64,000 nucleotides of DNA. It comes from Parastagonospora avenae f. sp. tritici 18332-5 (lineage: Eukaryota; Ascomycota; Dothideomycetes; Pleosporales; Phaeosphaeriaceae). The stretch covers positions 183,511 to 247,510 of the forward strand of contig JAFJTR010000046.1 of the NCBI GenBank assembly GCA_022559985.1, in the 5' to 3' direction. Every line of letters starts with the position of its first letter. The first letter of the stretch is position 1. The notes under the pieces are model-generated. The model searched no databases, was not told the origin of the DNA, and saw only the letters and a program-made list of their open reading frames with translations. Below, piece after piece: positions 1 through 11,858 of this stretch. Made by a program: the position numbers and the translations under genes.

Positions 1-1575
1 TGTGCCAGACCTCGCCCAATCCCAAAGACCCCGTCTCGACGGCGTCTGCCGTTCGCCCTCCTCCTCAATCGTACCCTCACTCGGCCTGCTTTCTAAGCTT
101 CGGCGGGGCTCGTCTGGGACTAGGCGTGACCACATCTCCGTCGAACCGCCTATCTTCCGGTGCTCCAGCGTCGGCATCTTCCGCCACTTCTCCCTGTCCT
201 TGACCGCGTCCAGATTGGGCGGGAGACTTGCCACCGCCGTTTCTGGTAAAGTACCAACTGTTGAGATCGCCGGACTGGTCAGGCGACGACGAAGCGGGCC
301 CGCGCTTGCCCGGTCTTGAAGGCGAGCTTGGCGAGGAGGAAGCTGGCGAGGCGTTTTTGGAGGCGGGGGGAGAGGGTGGGGAGGCGGGGCGGAGTTTGTG
401 GAGGGGGTTGATTTGGTTGATGATGGGGCGGTAGGGGGCGCTCGAGTCTTGCGGGCTGGTTAATGGGTGTTATTATACGTCTGCGTGGACGACAAAGAGA
501 TGGTGAGGAGTGTGGTCACTGGCATTTTTGGGGGGGTTTGGGAGAGGATTTTCGACTTACTATGCTTGACTTTGCCCTTCCCTTTGACATGACAAGTAGG
601 GCCATCCTCATGGTCGTGATATTCGCACGGGTTTTTCAAGTCCGTAGGATCGTCGAACAACATGCCGCCACTTTCATGCCTGATTGCTTTGACGAGTTCG
701 ATTGCAAAGTCGGGACTTTTGTCGAAGCATTGGCGGTACGTCTCAACGTCGCGCTCATTTCCAGGGTCCATGATCTGTCGTGCGGCAATCTGTGTCATCA
801 GCTTGCGAAAGGGCGACCCTGCTGGACTCTGGCGATAGATTTCATCTATCTCGTCGGCGTCGGGCACGAGCTCGGCTTGATTGAGTCCCTTCCTGTACTG
901 GTCCATGGCAACGTTCTTCAGCTGCGGCATGTCCAAGCGGTCGCACAGAAGGTACAGCTTGTGACAGCTCACGGCATATTCGTACTTCTGGTTGGCGTCG
1001 ATCACATCTGAGACATCGTCGAGCTTGCCTTGGTACAGCCATTTGACCAGTAGCTCGAAACCAGCTGGGTCATGTTCGTAGAGCTCGAGTTTATCCTTCC
1101 TCTTACTGCTGTTTCCATCCCCCTCCAGTTCTGTTTCAAGTATCTCGGAATGGTGGCATAGCAGGTTGCGGTGAAGGGACCAGTGGCGCTTGGCCTCGCC
1201 AACGTAGATGTCGATCATCGGGCCGGATAGCAACCTGTCGCGTTGCAGCTTAGCTTTTGCGCGCACATGCAGACGGTGGGAATAGAGCCGATGCGCCAAC
1301 CCAGGTCGCAGCGCGAGACATCGTGAAGGAGACTCTGGCTTTTGCGCCAGCCCCAATTGGCTCGGCGCGGCAGGCGGCGCATTGCGCAAATCCTCTTCTT
1401 GTTCAATCGAGGACGACTCTGAAGCATCTGCACTGTCTGGAGTCTCTAGGAAAGGGTCATCTACATACTCAGCAAATGCCGCGGCGGGTGCATCGCCGAT
1501 GCTGCCGTTCGCCATGCGCGCGCGTTGGCGGTTGTACGCAAAATCACGATAATAGACGATGCGATGGTGCCACAT
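1..1575 (-). CDS. BTB/POZ domain protein, 3' end outside window
   Basis: This is a two-exon gene read leftwards, with exons at 1575-561 and 455 down to the window edge. The 105 bp intron has a GTAAGT donor at 560 and a CAG acceptor at 456, and the phase is kept across it (1+2). Residues about 118-190 form a BTB/POZ core: the start IDIYVGEAKRHWSLHRNLL is followed by the usual 'seFF'-like segment and an acidic LELYEHDPAGFELLVKWLY strand/helix. BTB domains mediate dimerisation or recruitment to cullin-3 ligases, and fungal versions of this size are mostly uncharacterised. The tail encoded by exon 2 is rich in Pro, Arg and Ser and looks disordered. The ATG at 1515 (MANGSIGD) is an equally good start. 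The product is not assigned to a specific pathway. The stop codon lies left of base 1, so the CDS is partial. Confidence 0.8.
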
Positions 1576-2380
1576 ACGGCGCGGTGGTGGCGGTCATAGA
1601 GGCTGACTGGAGCGATGAGGTTGAAATGGATCGTGAGATTATGCGATGGCACTTGCTCAACCTGATCCAGCAGTGAAGACACAGCAGTGAAGGCTGGGAA
1701 ATGTGGCTTTCGAGTGACGTCGTTCAGACTGGGGTAATGTGCCCTGTGCGCCACCATCACCAGCTTCAACTTTGCGAAGACATTGAACGAAAATGCATAT
1801 TATCGCCGGTAGGATAGTCGGGGATTAGACTGTAACTTTTGTACATCGGCGTCTTGTTCTGAGTTTCTCGTTTACCGAATCTTATCGATATTGCACAACG
1901 AAGGGCATCCAGGTGAGGTGCTCTTTGCTTCATATGGCGCAAGTCATCTCATACTCGATCAAGTGTCTTCATTGCATAGCTTTTTTGGTCGTTTTACATC
2001 AATATCCCCGAAGTAATCAAAATTTCGTCTCCCTTTTACACATCATACATCGCGTCGCGATTCTGCTCGTATCGCAACCACAGTGATTGGCGCGCCTTGC
2101 AGTCCACAAGACATGTCAAGCAACATGAGTGGTGCCAGCTGCCGATCTCAAGAACGGTGAGATGTATAGCGAATGCTGGACTGCAGCTGTCAAAGAAATC
2201 AGGGAATAGCGATGATACAAAATGGCCCCCACCAAAGGTGAAGTTCTGTTCATATTCCAGTGCTTGCCACATCGTGTCGAGGAATCATGAAGCTTTTACC
2301 CTTTTTGCGAAACTTTTCAGTCGCATTATTCAAGCTACACAGCCGGATTTAAATCATCTTCCATAATTCATAACAGTAAA
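1576..2380. other. Intergenic region, no gene seen
   Basis: No coding-like reading frame or RNA gene is visible in these 805 bases. They must hold the divergent promoters of the BTB gene and of the small membrane protein at 2381. Confidence 0.5.
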
Positions 2381-2643
2381 ATGCTAACGTACATATATGT
2401 CCCACTATCCCCCACAACACATGAGCTAACATCACACACAGCTTCACCAGTTTTGGTGGCAGCAGCAGCGGCAAGAAGAGCAGCGGCAAAGTCAAGTTTA
2501 ACAAAAGACATCTCCTACGCTGGCAATTCGCTCTAGTCATTGTTGCGATTGGCCTTACATGCGTCGCAATGGGCTATGTAGGCTATCGGATGTGGGCTGC
2601 GAGGAGAGCTGTCAAGGGAAACCCTAAGGCAGACAAGGAGTGA
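2381..2643 (+). CDS. Small single-pass membrane protein, family B copy 1 (69 aa)
   Basis: The two coding exons are 2381-2388 (only 8 nt: ATG CTA AC) and 2442-2643. The 53 bp intron runs from GTACAT to ACACAG and contains a GCTAAC branch site. The 69-residue product has a Gly/Ser/Lys-rich N-terminus, then a KVKF...LLRWQ segment, one strongly hydrophobic stretch (about residues 31-49, starting FALVIVAIG) and a basic tail ending KADKE. The gene at 3115 has the same architecture and a related core (VKF, RWQ, ALVIVAI). No function is recognised. A single-pass protein with a basic flank on both sides is all that can be said. The matching intron position and 8-nt first exon in the neighbour argue that the model is real. 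Confidence 0.6.
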
Positions 2644-3114
2644 GGAGAGCATATTGGGAGATTCAAGAAAAATAACCCTGTTACATCTGGAAGCGTAGTC
2701 GATGGAAATGGGACTGCGAAGGTGTGAGGATCAAGGTTGGTTTTCTGGTTGTTGCTGTTTTGATTGAACATAACGCATGGGAACTCTTCCTCGCAAAATG
2801 GATTTAACTTGGTCAGATGAAGAGAGTCATTGCTCTTACATCTGCAAGCTCATTTTACTTTGGGGAGCTACTTGCGTATATCAATCCTACAGCCAAGCGC
2901 GGATAAGCGGCACCCAAGGACGCCTCACTACCGAATTGGGATTCACGTCTGACCACGATTATACGAAATTGTAGTCATGAGACTCGAAAGTATGCAGTAT
3001 AGCCAGTCCATGAGAAGCTTTATATATCCTATCACCCAGCCCCACATTTCCAGCCTTATACCATGCAACCCATCCCATGTCACCTTTACCCTTGGAGAAA
3101 CTCATTAGCCCAAC

Positions 3115-3445
3115 ATGTCCCAGTACATCCCCATCCCCATATCCACTCCATTCTCACTAACTTCTCCACACCAGCACTCTCCAGTACCGCAGAATCAGCC
3201 CAGAAGGTATTCGCAAATCCAACGCCTGGGTCAAATTCGGCTTCACACGCCTCAGAAGGTGGCAACTTGCGCTCGTCATCGTCGCCATAATCTTCGCTGG
3301 GATCCTCGTCTTCGTTGTGCTGCCGTGCATGGTGCTGGGGGCATATGTCAGGTATAAGCAGGCTCAGGATGCGAAGAGGGAGAGGAGGGAGATGGAGGCG
3401 AGAATGCAGCCGGTGGTGGAGTACTATGGGCGTGTTATTGCGTAG
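3115..3445 (+). CDS. Small single-pass membrane protein, family B copy 2 (92 aa)
   Basis: Coding exons are 3115-3122 (8 nt: ATG TCC CA) and 3175-3445. The 52 bp intron has a GTACAT donor identical to that of the upstream paralogue, a CACTAAC branch site and a CCAG acceptor. The 92-residue product has an N-terminal region of about 22 residues, then WVKFGFTRLRRWQ, one long hydrophobic span (about residues 35-58) and a charged, helix-forming C-terminal tail rich in Lys, Arg and Glu that ends in a VVEYYGRVIA-like motif. It is a tandem paralogue of the gene at 2381 and of the decayed copy at 3753. No known domain is recognised. The charged tail probably faces the cytosol by the positive-inside rule (inference). 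Confidence 0.6.
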
Positions 3446-3752
3446 GGATTTGGAGGTTGGTAGAGGCTCTGGGTTTTAGAGGCGAAGGTGTGTTTCGCGC
3501 ATCTCTGTTAAGTGAAGATCGGGTCAGCGGCACGGATCGCAGCATGAGTGTCGGACGCTACGATAAGTAGAAGAAGCTTAAATATACAGTCCACAAAGTT
3601 AAATGCGGTATCTATGTGGAGTTTGGTGGATCAAGGCAGGGCTGTGGAGGTGTTAGGCGTCCCGGTATGACTTCAGTTATGGAACGCCGTGTTACGAAAG
3701 CATTTAGTATAATTCGCAACACTTTGAACACAAATCCGTGCTAATCATCAAA

Positions 3753-4085
3753 GATGCAGAAGTCCTTCCTCCACCCACACCAATCTCAACCTCGACCTCG
3801 ACATCTCTAACACCACAACAGCATCCCCCCTCCAACCACGCTACTACAAAGGCTCCGGGTACGCCAACAACCGAGTAAAATTCGGCAGCGCGTATCTCAA
3901 GCGTTGAAAAGCCGGCATTGTCATCTTCTTCATCATTTTCGTACCTCGATGACGCTTTACTTCGCGTGGAGGGTGTGGCGGAATGGGCAAGGGAAGAAGG
4001 GTCGAGCGGCGCGCAGGTGGTGGATATATGGGGATAGGCATCAGGATGGGAAGGGAGATCAGGGCACTGTAGGAATGGTGTCATT
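3753..4085 (+). pseudogene. Decayed third copy of small membrane-protein family B
   Basis: An 8-nt exon candidate (ATG CAG AA) at 3753 is followed by an intron-like stretch ending CTAAC...ACAG at 3821, the same layout as the two upstream paralogues. In frame from 3842 the sequence still reads a recognisable core (NNRVKFGSAYLKR), but then meets TGA where the paralogues have Trp (RWQ), and continues through KAGIVIFFIIF to a second TGA. The expected splice also enters in the wrong frame relative to this core, close to a run of six C's at 3825-3830. The donor is GTCCTT instead of GTACAT. The remnant looks like a duplicated copy that lost function by indel and nonsense mutation. The 3' limit is approximate. 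Confidence 0.55.
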
Positions 4086-4297
4086 GATTGTGGGTTTTAG
4101 GATTATTCCACGGGGATGTGTTGTTCGAAACGGTCTACTCAATTTAAAGTCGTCGCAGTGGTCTCTGAAGAAACCTACCACCCTCCAAAGGTATAGCGTG
4201 CGATCGAAACGTCGGCGTAGTCCAGCTTAAGTTCCGTCCAAGCAGGAAGATATCTAACTACCAATTTGATTAGTCGCTAGGACACGATCCAGCACAC

Positions 4298-4468
4298 TTA
4301 GCGCCTGTCATACTGATGGTCGTACGCAGGTGGGTACGGTGCTTCGCGATCATACCGTTCGTTAGGACGATACGCGCTCCCCTCGTATCGATCATACGAC
4401 TGCTCCTGAAAGCCTCTGTGACCGTAGCCATCTTGATGGCGATAGGAGTTTCCGTCATCTCGCGCTTG
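4298..4468 (-). other. In-frame repeat tail beyond the stop codon
   Basis: Directly after the TAA at 4471-4469 the same frame stays open for 56 codons. It completes repeat unit five, contains a full 24-residue unit six (GYGHRGFQEQ...YRPNE) and ends with a Tyr/Arg-rich tail before a second TAA at 4300-4298. This is either a recently truncated C-terminus or a readthrough extension. The sequence alone cannot decide between them. Confidence 0.6.
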
Positions 4469-7099
4469 TTACCGCTCCTGGAAGGCTCCTCGATTATATG
4501 CTTCGTCGACACGATATGAGGTACGACCATCTCGATCAGGCCGCTGTTCATGGAATTCTCCTCCATCATGCCTGTCGTCGGGACGGTATGAACTTTCGCC
4601 CTCCCGATCCGGCCGCCGCTCTTGAAAACCTCTTCGACCATACTCATCCTCAGGAAGAAATGCCCGTCGATGATCTCGCTCTTCCTGAAGTTTGTGAAAG
4701 TCTCTGCGGTTATATCCATCTTTGGGAAGATATGAGTTACCACCGCCGTGGTCTGGCCGCGGCTCCCATAAGTCTCTATGACCATATCCATTCGCAGGAG
4801 GGTGTGCTGTTCGTGTATCCCGAACCGGCTGTAGCTCCTGGAACTGCCTTTGGCCATGAAACTCGCCTTGGTTCTGCGCCGGCGGAGGCGGGGGTGGAGG
4901 CTGCGGTTGAGATGGTGGTGGTGTAAGCGATGCTCGTGCTGTCAACAAGGCCGGAGACATCCAAGTCCGATTCCGGAATCCACGATCTAGTGGTGGCGCT
5001 GGCGCACGAGGGACTATAGTAGGAGGCGCTGGCGCATAAGGGACCATGTTAGGAGGTACTGGCGCATGAGTAAACATAGTAGGAGTGGGGCTGCGCGGAA
5101 TAGGGGAAGTATTGAGTATCCTGTTGGCTGAGAAACCGGCTTTGGGTGGAGGCGTTCGAACAAGCATACTTCGAGGCGCGTCAGGGCTTTGCGGACCGGT
5201 GGGCATGTTGAGCCCTTTGTTGACGGCATGAACGCCTTCGGGTGGAGGTGCTGGTGCAAGCGTGCGCAGAGGTGGACGAGGGTTGCGAGGGCCAGCGAGA
5301 ACATGGAGCTTCTTGTGGGATGAGAGTTCGCTTGTCTCGACGTTGAGCGGGCGCTTGGAAATGCGTTGTGGTTCATTGTGCTCCTCCGGTAGGGGCTGCT
5401 CAGGCGTGTTGTTTGGAGTTGGGGCTGGTTCCTTGTCTTCTGCCATGTCGACATCATCGCATGTTGTGGCCATGGTTGATTCTTCCGCAGCGGAATCTTT
5501 CGCCGGTCCCTTCCTTAACGCTCGGCGCACTTCTGCCTTCTTGATACCCAGTTTGAGTGCTTCAGCAAAGACGCCATGCAGTGCAAGAAAAGGGAAGGTC
5601 ATGATATGCCGCAGTGGCAGCGTGACCTTCATCGATACGTCTTCCTTATCGAGATTCAGATGCATTTGCGATCTGCCATCCCGGGCCACCTCATGGGCTA
5701 TCAGCTGATGTTGGCGCTTCTTGTGTTCGATCTCGACTGTCTCGAATGAGCCTTTGCTCCGCCACTCCTCCAAAGCATTTCGGTCTAAGTTCTGCGGGCC
5801 AAAAGGCTTGAGAGGCTCGCGCAACGCACGAATGAGCGCTTGCGTGTGCAGTACGTTCAGCTCTAGCTTCGGCGTGAACGTGTCGCGTATGTTGAGGTAC
5901 CACGAGATGCATGTGGTCAGACCACGAGCATCGAGACCAGATGGCAAGCGAAGTAGACCCCGTACTAGATCTTCGAAGGAAGGTAGCGTGTAGCCTTTGC
6001 TCAAACTCTCTATGTAAGGCCCTGTGCCAATTTGATCGGTACGGAGGTTGCGGTCGGACTTTCCTTTGTACCCGGCTGTCTTGAAACCGGGAAGGGAACT
6101 CTTCACAGCGTCGCGCTGGTAGTTGTTTATGTGAGAAGGGGTTGTTTCATGATCTGGTTCGCCACGAAAGTATACCTATAGACTGTCAGTCGCCGTGAAT
6201 TACATAGAATCGGAGCCAAGCTGACTTACTTGCATGCCCATAATGTCTGGTCCTCTATAGTCGTTCTTCGTAAGCCGCACCATGACACCCTTCCAACGCA
6301 CTTGATGCGGATAGAAGGCACTGATCTCCTTCGCAGAGATTGGCACTCCAGGTGGCAAGACGGCATCAACCGGCACAGCGTCATTGTACCAGTGGTAGTT
6401 AGCGCCAAGCTCATCGTACGCTCGATCAACGGGCCGGATCTTCGAGCGGACTGCGGCAGCATTGAAGCCGTACGTCTCATCTACCCAAGCGCGTTTGAAG
6501 AGTGGGAAAGCATGCAGAGACTTGATGGAGTCCAGCCTGTGAGGGGTGCGTATGGACGCTGCTGTCCGACTTGTAGCTGGAGTGTTGGGAGAGGAGACCG
6601 GAGGCGTCCGTGACTTAGCAGACCCTCCCAAAATTGCCTTTACTTGCGGCAGAGCCTCGCGCGTGAAGTGCAGACGAACTATAAGGGCCTTCGTCTCGAA
6701 TTTGGCCACTCCAATAACCTCACCTGGCGTGGCGCTGCGCTTGAGCCTCTTGACCTGCGCCGATCCTGACTTCGGCAAGGTCATGGACTTATAACTTATC
6801 CTTTCTGGTGCTACAGTGCTCGGCGAGGCTGAGAAATCCCTCGAACCTGTGCTCTTTGGCGTTTGGACGGCCTCGGTCGTATGTGGATTTCTTTCGTCGC
6901 CTACCTGGTAGTCGTAGTCAAGAGTGTCCCATACCGATCGCAACTTCGGCGCATCATCAAAGTCATCGTGCTTTATGACGCCAGTTGCATAACGCCAATC
7001 GCGCGTCTTCGGAACCCATGTCGAGCTACGCTGAGGACGAGATTGTCTTGCGAGGATCTCTGCCTCTGACTTGAGATTCTGTGCATCGCCGATGCCCAT
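4469..7099 (-). CDS. Uncharacterised protein with 24-residue C-terminal repeats (858 aa)
   Basis: The exons are 7099-6230 and 6175-4469. The 54 bp intron (GTAAGT...CTATAG) is in phase 0 and joins ...GPDIMGMQ to VYFRGEPDHE.... The N-terminal ~520 residues are mixed alpha/beta in character with no family I can name. They are followed by a long Pro-rich, low-complexity linker (PPP runs, repeated 'LxxAPAPPP' pieces). The C-terminus is a tandem array of exactly 24-residue units built around G-Y-x-x-R-x-F-x-E-x-R-P-D-R-x-G-x-S-Y-x-P-x-D, rich in Arg, Asp and Tyr, as in RNA- or condensate-associated disordered tails (inference). The annotated stop at 4469-4471 falls at unit position 11 of the fifth repeat, and the repeat frame stays open beyond it (see 4298-4468). 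Confidence 0.75.
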
Positions 7100-8053
7100 G
7101 TTCGCGAGATGCGCAGGATAGTTGAGCTGAGTGATGTGGAATCTGTTGTTGGCTGCGTGGATACTACGTAGTCGGAGGCGTAGTTGCTAGTACTTGCGCA
7201 AATCAGGAAATGTGGGTCCGCGCCTGGATGAATGGCGCTCGCATCGTTCGCGTCGCGTTCGCGCAAGTGAAGGTAGACAGTAAACAGCACGCCGCTCTTC
7301 ACAGTAAAAAGACTCAGAAGTGCGGTACATCTTGATCAACACAAGATAACGCCGACACTGGATAAAACGAAGCACGATGATGATCTGGTCGAAGCGAGCA
7401 ATGCTTCAACATTTACGAACATCTCAGATGCGATTAATCCTTAATCATCAGCAGCTGGATACTGTACATTCATGCGTGCAACAGAAGCGTGGAAGAGACG
7501 TGGACATTGCGTACAACACAACGTGCATTGTGATTGTTGTGATGGAAAAGAGGGCTCGCTTTATGGGACGTGGAACTCGAATTGACAGGAAGAGACAAAA
7601 AATTCAAAGAGAAGAGATTCGGGTGTCTTTGCATATGAAGGTTCGAAGCCCTCCTAGTCCTACCATACTCTCCATCGCCAGGCGACCCGGTCGAGTTCGC
7701 ATTTTAGTCGCTGCAACGGCTTCTCTCAGGTGGACACGAGAAGGCACATACCAGCATCAGACAAGACTTTGAAGGCACGCAGTATCGAACGGCATATGGC
7801 TTGAGATCTTGAAGTAGGCAAGAAAATCATGAAGGGCGCCAAACGCTGAGTACGCGTGCAGACGCGTTGTGGTTGCTCGGCTAAACCTTCCGAAATTGCA
7901 AGTTACGTCACCTCCTGCCGTTGACCCGAGGCACCTCCGAGGAACGCCTGCGCTATCCGACAACACCATCTGATACCATCATCTCCTCAATCTGAGGAAC
8001 AAGAACCAAAGTAACAATCGAAACATCGAACAACTACCAACCCCATCCCCACA
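7100..8053. other. Intergenic region, divergent promoters
   Basis: No gene is supported in these 954 bases between two divergently transcribed genes. The open frames here are short and lack family resemblance. The last ~60 bases before 8054 are A/C-rich, typical of a fungal 5' leader. Confidence 0.45.
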
Positions 8054-8500
8054 ATGTCAACCAAACAAGTCCCCACCCTAACTCTCTCCGGCGCCCGCAC
8101 CGCCCTCGCGGCCGCCGAATCCCGCTCCCAAGAAATCGGGATTCCAATGAACATCGCCGTCGTCGACAACGCATGCCACCTACTCGCCTTCGCCCGCATG
8201 GAAGGCGCCAAAATTACTTCCATCAGCATTGCCATTGACAAGGCGTACACGGCTGCCGGTCACCGCACCCCAACGTCCGTGTACAAGGACGCGGTCTGGC
8301 CTGGCGGCCCGGCGTATGGGATTAATCATAGCAATGGCGGGCGCTTCATGACGATTGCGGGGGGCGTACCGATTAAGAAGGACGGTGTTGTTGTGGGGGC
8401 TGTGGGGTGTAGTACGGGGTTGCCGAGTCAGGATGAGGATGTTGCAAAGAGGGGGGTTGAGGCTGTGGAGAAGAGTTTTGGGGTTAAGGCGAAATTATGA
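8054..8500 (+). CDS. GlcG/HbpS-like domain protein (148 aa)
   Basis: This is a single-exon gene of 148 residues that matches the whole length of the GlcG/HbpS (DUF336) fold. It has an N-terminal helix of the type SGARTALAAAESRSQEI, the MNIAVVDNACHLLAFARM strand pair, a central DKAYTAAG segment, the glycine-rich GGVPIKKDGVVVGAVG hairpin and a terminal helix with DEDVAKRGVEAVEK. Bacterial relatives bind haem or sit beside glycolate and cobalamin/propanediol genes. Fungal members are small cytosolic proteins of unknown role, often single-exon. The start is the first ATG of the frame, preceded by CCCACA. Horizontal origin is possible, since bacterial relatives are abundant, but nothing in the local sequence proves it. 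Confidence 0.85.
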   Translation: MSTKQVPTLTLSGARTALAAAESRSQEIGIPMNIAVVDNACHLLAFARMEGAKITSISIAIDKAYTAAGHRTPTSVYKDAVWPGGPAYGINHSNGGRFMTIAGGVPIKKDGVVVGAVGCSTGLPSQDEDVAKRGVEAVEKSFGVKAKL

Positions 8501-11500
8501 AGGTACGAGGCTTTGCGTTTGTGCTAGGGCTTTGTTGGAGGTGCTGTGATGGTTGGTTTTTGAGCTCGAACTTTTTCCCTTAGCGGTGTTCATTGTGGTA
8601 TACGCGGATGTTTTGTTGGTCTTCTCGGGATTTGACTCAATGTGCTATAGCAACTCAGGCGCTACTTCAAATATCATTGATCCTTCGGATGTTTGTATTG
8701 CATGTATGATCGATCGGTGGGAAGTTGGACGGGGTATGACACCTAACGTTGCAGCTACTTCGGCAGACGCTCAGCGGATCCGCATGTTGTAGTTTTCATG
8801 ATTAAGAACCCTAGTCACCACTTCATCCTCCTGACTAGGCTAAGTTCTGGATCTCATTTTGGGCTAATAAAATCAGGCTGTTTAATGCTCACGTAGATAG
8901 AGCGTTGAGTTGGGTGACTGGTTATTCTTTGGGATATCCAGGCAGTGGAGGAAACATGCAGAAGTACATATCGGTGGCGAATAATCTACGACCTCAAGAC
9001 TCGGCGTGAAGTCCGTTTGATGGTTGCATTTGCAAAATGCAATGTGAACTGTCGACCATTACCGGGTCTTGCTGCAAAATGCAGAAAACAGCGGCTGGTC
9101 GACCGAAATGCGGTCTACCCTGTAGCAACCAATACACACAACGCTCCTGCAATGTGATATAAATGGTTTTATTCTCAAGGAAGCACGAAAATGGCGCTAC
9201 GGAAATAGCCAAGCTCGGGAATTTTGGCCAACGGGATGGCATGTATGCGTACACCACATGCAGATCGGACTAACTCACCTCGTTTGCAATCTTGAGGCCA
9301 GTGGTTTGCCTACAGATGTTTGAACTCCTCGGAAATGAAAGCTCAGTGTCACAAGCCGCAATGCTAACCTCACATTCCTGTGCTACTGCAGTCGAATTTT
9401 CTGTTATTGGTCGTTGGTCTGATCTAGAACACTAGCGACTTCGCGACAATCACTTACGGCTCGGCGTATGTGGCGCCTGTATTCAGCGTACCGAGAAGAG
9501 GCCGTGCAGGGAGACGAACCTGGGAGGCATGGATCGCGGCACCAATGCACAGCATACCTAGCAGTATCCACTCGTTGTGATGTACGACATGCATGGCGCT
9601 TGCGATGGCTAACACTCTTTCCAGGGCAGTGTTTCGGCAACCAAGAGCACGCCAAAATCTTACGCATGGTGAAGCGTGGGGTGGTGAAGCCTTGTGAGTT
9701 GTTATTGGTCCGGTCAGCATTCCCGAGCAATTGTGGGTTCGAGGTGCGCACATCATGCCAATCTCTGCAACTGTTTGAGCCCGGCGTGGCATCACAGAAT
9801 CTCCCAGACTCACGAATAAGAAGTGAGCCAATGCTTCTCCGATACAAGGCGGTTATCGCTGACCAAATACCAGGTTTGGCAGGGAGGAAAAGGTACCTCG
9901 AAAGTGACCATACCTAGAACGAGGTATTCGAAATCTGGAACCAGAAACAAGAGGCGTGTAAGGTGCTGAGAAATCTCGGCCAGCGGAGTTTCGCAGACCA
10001 TTTTGAGCGCTCTGCGCCAAGTCCTGCAAACGTGACGCAAGTGTGTCGAACCATATCGGCATACTACCAACGAGATGGTTGGTTTAGCCTCGATCGGACC
10101 CGTCTCCGACCAGGACCAGATCGCTTGCAGTCTACTACAGGTTAGAAGATCTAATATTAATATTCCTTGTCTCCCGCATCGACCATGGGCCAACCCGAGG
10201 AAGACAGGGATTATGCACGACAGCTCGTCTGACACTGTCGTTCGTATAATCGGTCCAAACACGTGCAGACCGACCTCGCGTACTTGAATCGACGAGCTTG
10301 GCGTCGGTGTTGGTAGAACAATAGCTCAATCAGAGAAAGCTTGTTAGATGGCATACTTCGCAATGCCTACTTTATTGTGCGCAAAGCGTAGACGTCAGAA
10401 CATGGCGTGAGGTGCCTAGCGTCAGCTTTGGTCATGATTTCTGCGAACCTGTGGAGTGGTCCACATGCCTTCGCAGCGCGCTTGATGGAATGACATGGTG
10501 GCTCGATAAAGCATCTTATGTGGCCGGGTGATACGCCACGCCAAATGTTAGCTCTAGCCATGGTAGGATTCCCCAGCATTTGGAAGATGTGGGGAATTCG
10601 AGACCAATCGCTCGCGTCGCAAGGAGGGTTGGGTGCACGTCAGGGGAGGCTCTTTTTCGTATCGAAGACGTGGCTAAGTTTTGCTCCAGTTAAGGCCTGT
10701 AATCTTTCTGTGTACATTTCTATGGCGCATGTGGGACTTGGCAGAGTGCGAGTGTCTCATCACGTGCCGAAGTGACACGGCGGTTGGTCGGAAAAGAGCC
10801 TCAGCCTTTTTCAGGCTCGATATGTCAACGAGAAGCATGGCTGTTCACAAATCCCTCAGTCCAGCTGTAGAGCAGGTCTGCGAGCTCACATCGTATTCTG
10901 CGTGGTAGAGTGAAGTAAGTCCCAGGCCGGTTGACAAGCCGCATCCCCGCAAGCGAGTGCAGAAACCGTTCTCGCTTGGAGAAACCTGATAATGCCAAAA
11001 AGAGCTAATTCGTCGGAATATATTTCGACGAATGCTGTTCGAGGGTTGTGAGGGATGACGATAGGGTGGGAAGAAGCATCCGACTTGGCAAGCCCAAGCG
11101 TACTTGGTCAGCAACCGTCGTACGGAGAATACTGTATTTGGTGCCTTTGAACGCGCCTCGGTCCTTCACGGCCCTTTTGCAACGTGCGAAACACCGTCAG
11201 AACGTTCGCTGACGCCAGTTGCCCTCGCCACAATACGGCTCTCGCGACGGTCTTAGACCCTTCTGAGGATTTCCTATCTCCATACAGTGGGGTACGAAGC
11301 TCTGATTGGTCACGGTCATTATAACCGCGTCATCGCATGCAAGGGTCTGGATATCACTGCTGCGGTTTCGGTATCCGGATCAACACAACGACGGCACGCT
11401 CTACAACCAGCCGTGCCGCAAGCGCTCGACAAGCGGCAGAAGGGTCTGTCCTCGTACGAAGTAAACCTTTATGGGCGATGGTGTGGCCATGCCGTTCGTG

Positions 11501-11858
11501 CATTTTCCATCGAGAAACGGCCTCACAGGGTGCCACCGAAGAGCCCATGAAGGAGCCCATGCAGGTGGTGTGTCGTACGGCATTACTCTCCCCTGTCGCT
11601 GAGATGCTTGCTCTCGCTGAGCAGGTTTGCATCATGATCGTCAGCCTCGCAGACTAGCCCTTCACTGAGTTTGTCTGGCCCACCGAATTGCCGGTTCGTG
11701 CATATAAGGGTCCTCGCCTATCTGCCCCCCCATCTTCTGGCAGAAAATAAGCAGCCCAATCTCGCTTGCTTCAAATCGATCCTGTGTGTCAGCTCAGCAT
11801 TCCTACACACTGAACTGCGCCTCTCCCTCAATCCTGCCATACTCGCCAAATTTTCCTC
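8501..11858. other. Long gene-poor stretch
   Basis: No gene is supported in these 3.36 kb. Several open frames of 80-150 codons lie on both strands at 9.4-10.3 kb, but they overlap each other antisense and show no conserved motif, codon bias or splice-connected partner. A near-palindrome with 7-bp arms (TTCGTCG...CGACGAA) sits near 11,010. The last ~150 bases are the leader of the bZIP gene. Confidence 0.4.

Noticed and set aside
9404..10262. Overlapping 125-150-codon frames on both strands
   Set aside because: They mirror one another and none shows protein-family features; treated as chance open frames.
11010..11037. Near-palindrome with 7-bp arms
   Set aside because: Isolated, with no gene, repeat partner or target-site duplication; consistent with chance.
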